This document shows positions 6,187 to 7,881 of a DNA stretch of 7,881 nt, piece by piece; the stretch's first letter is position 1; each line of letters starts with the position of its first letter. A program made the position numbers and the translations under genes. Source of the DNA: JBDTSW01 sp039930945 (GTDB taxonomy: Bacteria; Actinomycetota; Thermoleophilia; Solirubrobacterales; 70-9). Under the pieces are notes generated by a model. The model was not told the origin of the DNA, searched no databases, and saw only the letters and a program-made list of their open reading frames with translations. Where the stretch lies: NCBI GenBank assembly GCA_039930945.1, contig JBDTSW010000098.1:1-7881 (forward strand). The letters run 5' to 3'.

Positions 6187-6192
6187 TAGAAT
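6187..6192 (+). promoter_or_regulatory. Likely -10 box of the oxidase operon (leaderless)
   Basis: TAGAAT, within the AT-rich tatagaat, lies eight bases before the GTG at 6201. The bases between are ccccggcg, without a ribosome-binding site. This is the clearest AT-rich island in the 60-base gap after the glycosyltransferase gene. A TTGACC at 6154 is too far upstream (27 bases) to be its -35. Confidence 0.6.
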
Positions 6193-6200
6193 CCCCGGCG

Positions 6201-6983
6201 GTGACCCGAGCGACCTACCTTCGGCTGGTGGCGGCGATGATCGCGCTCTCGGCCGTCATGTCCGTTTTCCTCTTGCAGTTCGACTGGTTCGGGCCGGCGG
6301 GATCGGAGGAGGCGGAGCCGATCGATCGGCTCTTCGACGTCATGGTCGTGCTCTCTTCCGTCGTCTTCTCGATCGTCGTGGTGATGTTCGGCTACGCCGT
6401 CTGGCGCTACCGTGCGAAGCCGGGCGACGAGTCCGACGGGGAGCCGATCCACGGCAACACCAGGCTGGAGATCGCCTGGACGGTGATCCCGACCGTGATC
6501 GTCCTCTTCGGCGCCGGCTACAGCTGGGTCATCCTCGACGAGATCGAGGAGCCGGCTCCCGCGTCCGAGCGGATGCAGGTCAACGTCACCGCGCAGCAGT
6601 TCAAGTGGACCTTCGAGTACCCGGACGAGGGCGTCACCTCGAACGAGCTGCACGTGCCGGTGGGAACGCAGCTCGAACTCCATCTGACCGCACTTGACGT
6701 GCTCCACTCCTTCTGGGTGCCCGAGTGGCGGATCAAGCGCGACGTGGTGCCCCAGGGCGCCGGCTCAGACGAGGTCGACGACGTGGTCTCGGTCACCCCC
6801 GACGCGCTCGGCACCTACTCGGTGATCTGCACGGAGCTCTGCGGCACCGGCCACTCGACGATGCGGGCGTTCGCCTACGTCCAATCCGATCAGGACTTCG
6901 ACGCCTGGATCTCGAAAGAGGCCGCGGCTCAGGCCCCGGCCGGCGGCGGCGAAACCGGCGGCGGGACCGCCGGGAGCCCGTAG
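6201..6983 (+). CDS. coxB: Cytochrome c oxidase subunit II (CuA subunit)
   Basis: This 260-residue membrane protein receives electrons from cytochrome c at the binuclear CuA centre and passes them to subunit I. All CuA ligands are visible: His169 in LHSFWVPEW, then CTELCGTGHSTM with Cys210, Glu212 (backbone ligand), Cys214, His218 and Met221. Glu90 in LEIAWTVIP is the conserved glutamate at the K-channel mouth. There are three hydrophobic segments (about 7-26, 46-67 and 91-112); the first is probably a signal anchor or cleaved leader and the other two are the standard helices. The aromatic electron-entry region reads QFKWTFEYPD (133-142), keeping one tryptophan of the usual cluster. The tail (241-260) is Ala/Gly-rich and disordered. 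GTG 6201 follows a TAGAAT box. Subunit I begins 23 bases after the stop, so the pair is co-transcribed. The gene is also called ctaC in actinobacteria. Confidence 0.96.
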   Translation: MTRATYLRLVAAMIALSAVMSVFLLQFDWFGPAGSEEAEPIDRLFDVMVVLSSVVFSIVVVMFGYAVWRYRAKPGDESDGEPIHGNTRLEIAWTVIPTVIVLFGAGYSWVILDEIEEPAPASERMQVNVTAQQFKWTFEYPDEGVTSNELHVPVGTQLELHLTALDVLHSFWVPEWRIKRDVVPQGAGSDEVDDVVSVTPDALGTYSVICTELCGTGHSTMRAFAYVQSDQDFDAWISKEAAAQAPAGGGETGGGTAGSP

Positions 6984-6995
6984 ATGGGCTTGAAC

Positions 6996-7000
6996 GGAGG
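6996..7000 (+). promoter_or_regulatory. Strong ribosome-binding site deciding the subunit I start
   Basis: GGAGG is six bases before GTG 7007, the spacing expected of a Shine-Dalgarno sequence. It is the only textbook site in the window and belongs to an internal operon gene, whereas the first genes of transcription units lack one. It supports the long N-terminal form of subunit I. Confidence 0.75.
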
Positions 7001-7006
7001 CGGACG

Positions 7007-7881
7007 GTGCTAGCGACGTTGAGACAGCCAGGGCTGGTACGGGGGGCGTTCGGGTTCCTGGTCGGCGGCGCCTTCGGGTTCGCGCTGGTGGTCGCGCTGC
7101 GGGCGGTCTCCGGGCTCGAGATCTTCCAGACCGAGCAGACCGGATATCCCCATGTGGTCGTGCCCGCGATCACCGGGCCGCTGGGCTTCCTCGCAGGCAT
7201 CGGCGCCTTCGACTACTGGCTGCGCTGGGCCAGGGGAGCGCCGACGACCCCCGAGGACCACTCCCAGCACGGGGCGAACAGCTGGCGCGACTACTTCAAG
7301 TTCAACACCGATCACAAGGTGATCGGCATCCAGTACATCGTCACCACCTTCTTCTTCTTCTTCGTCGGTGGCCTGATCGCGATGGTGATGCGCGCCGAGC
7401 TGGCCCAGCCCGGCACCCAGATCGTCGACCCGTCCCTCTTCAACGGGCTCTTCTCCACCCACGCGGCGCTGATGATCTTCGTCGTCGTCGTCCCGATCTT
7501 CGCCGGGATCGCCAACTACGTGCTGCCGCTGATGATCGGCGCGCCCGACATGGCCTTCCCGCGCCTCAACGCCCTCTCCTTCTGGATGCTACCGATGGCG
7601 GGGACGCTGTTTTTGGCCAGCTACTTCGTTCCCGGCGGCGCCTTCGACGCCGGCTGGACCGGCTACGCGCCGCTTTCCACCGGGGCGCCGCTGGGGCAGT
7701 CGTTCTTCAACCTCGGGGTGCAGTTCGCAGGGGCGTCATCGATCGCCACGGCCCTCAACTTCCTGGTGACGATCATCACCATGCGCGCCCCCGGGATGAA
7801 CTTCTGGCGGATGCCGCTGCTGGTCTGGGCGAACCTCTCGACCTCGCTGCTGGTGGTCGCGGCGACGCCGTTCATCGCCGG
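7007..7881 (+). CDS. coxA: Cytochrome c oxidase subunit I, N-terminal part, with N-terminal membrane extension
   Basis: The first 291 codons of the catalytic haem-copper oxidase subunit are present; the gene runs off the window. The family core begins at WRDYFKFNTDHKVIGIQY, with NTDHK at residues 100-104. Helix II contains THAALMIF, whose His152 should be the low-spin haem ligand, followed by the conserved stretches ANYVLPLMIGAPDMAFPRLN and LSFWMLP. The CuB-site HPEV motif lies beyond the window, so the active site cannot be checked. Before the core are about 95 extra residues with two hydrophobic segments (about 10-32 and 50-69) joined by a short polar loop, then a hydrophilic linker (70-95). 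The frame is continuous and GTG 7007 has a GGAGG at ideal spacing, so the extension looks real. Position after subunit II in the same direction marks the usual cox/cta operon order; ctaD is the other common name. Confidence 0.95.
   Translation, partial: MLATLRQPGLVRGAFGFLVGGAFGFALVVALRAVSGLEIFQTEQTGYPHVVVPAITGPLGFLAGIGAFDYWLRWARGAPTTPEDHSQHGANSWRDYFKFNTDHKVIGIQYIVTTFFFFFVGGLIAMVMRAELAQPGTQIVDPSLFNGLFSTHAALMIFVVVVPIFAGIANYVLPLMIGAPDMAFPRLNALSFWMLPMAGTLFLASYFVPGGAFDAGWTGYAPLSTGAPLGQSFFNLGVQFAGASSIATALNFLVTIITMRAPGMNFWRMPLLVWANLSTSLLVVAATPFIA

Noticed and set aside
5283..6707. Long minus-strand open frame (474 codons) opposite the glycosyltransferase and oxidase subunit II
   Set aside because: It is antisense to two genes with conserved catalytic and metal-binding motifs, and its translation resembles no family.

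Overview
The window is GC-rich bacterial DNA with many GTG starts, dense gene packing, four-base GTGA gene overlaps and start codons lying almost directly after a TAnnnT box. Together with the protein families (a DrrA-type exporter, a basic secreted protein, a long GT4 glycosyltransferase, an aa3-type oxidase), this suggests a high-GC actinobacterium, most likely of the class Thermoleophilia (Solirubrobacterales or relatives). That placement is from memory of family resemblance, not from a search.

Layout. At 2-461 (+) lies the decayed 3' part of a gene for a DUF559-type (Vsr-like nuclease fold) protein, broken by two frame changes. At 455-3028 (-) is a three-gene ABC exporter operon: a DrrA-type ATPase followed by two different ABC-2 permeases, with junctions that overlap or are one base apart. 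A 57-base divergent promoter region (3029-3085) separates it from a gene for a secreted basic protein with four cysteines (3086-3826, +). Convergent to that is a coupled pair at 3834-4420 (-): a small CX2C...CX2C zinc-ribbon protein, then a Ser/Thr-rich lipoprotein. A second divergent region (4421-4514) leads into a GT4-family glycosyltransferase (4515-6140, +). The window ends with the start of a respiratory terminal oxidase operon: subunit II with a complete CuA site (6201-6983), then subunit I with an unusual N-terminal membrane extension (7007 to the window edge).

How the parts relate. The exporter genes form one functional unit, and so do the oxidase genes. The zinc-ribbon and lipoprotein genes look translationally coupled but have no known function. 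No functional link among the blocks is evident; this reads as ordinary chromosomal DNA rather than an island.

Most unusual points. A hairpin-forming palindromic sequence, with an adjacent perfect 12-bp palindrome, sits in frame inside the glycosyltransferase gene within about 50 codons of atypical codon use; it looks like a repeat element inserted into the interdomain linker. In addition, all five genes or operons that start their own transcription unit here carry a TAnnnT box 6-10 nt before the start codon and no ribosome-binding site, which suggests leaderless mRNAs. I see no tRNA, rRNA, CRISPR array, insertion sequence or clear intrinsic terminator.
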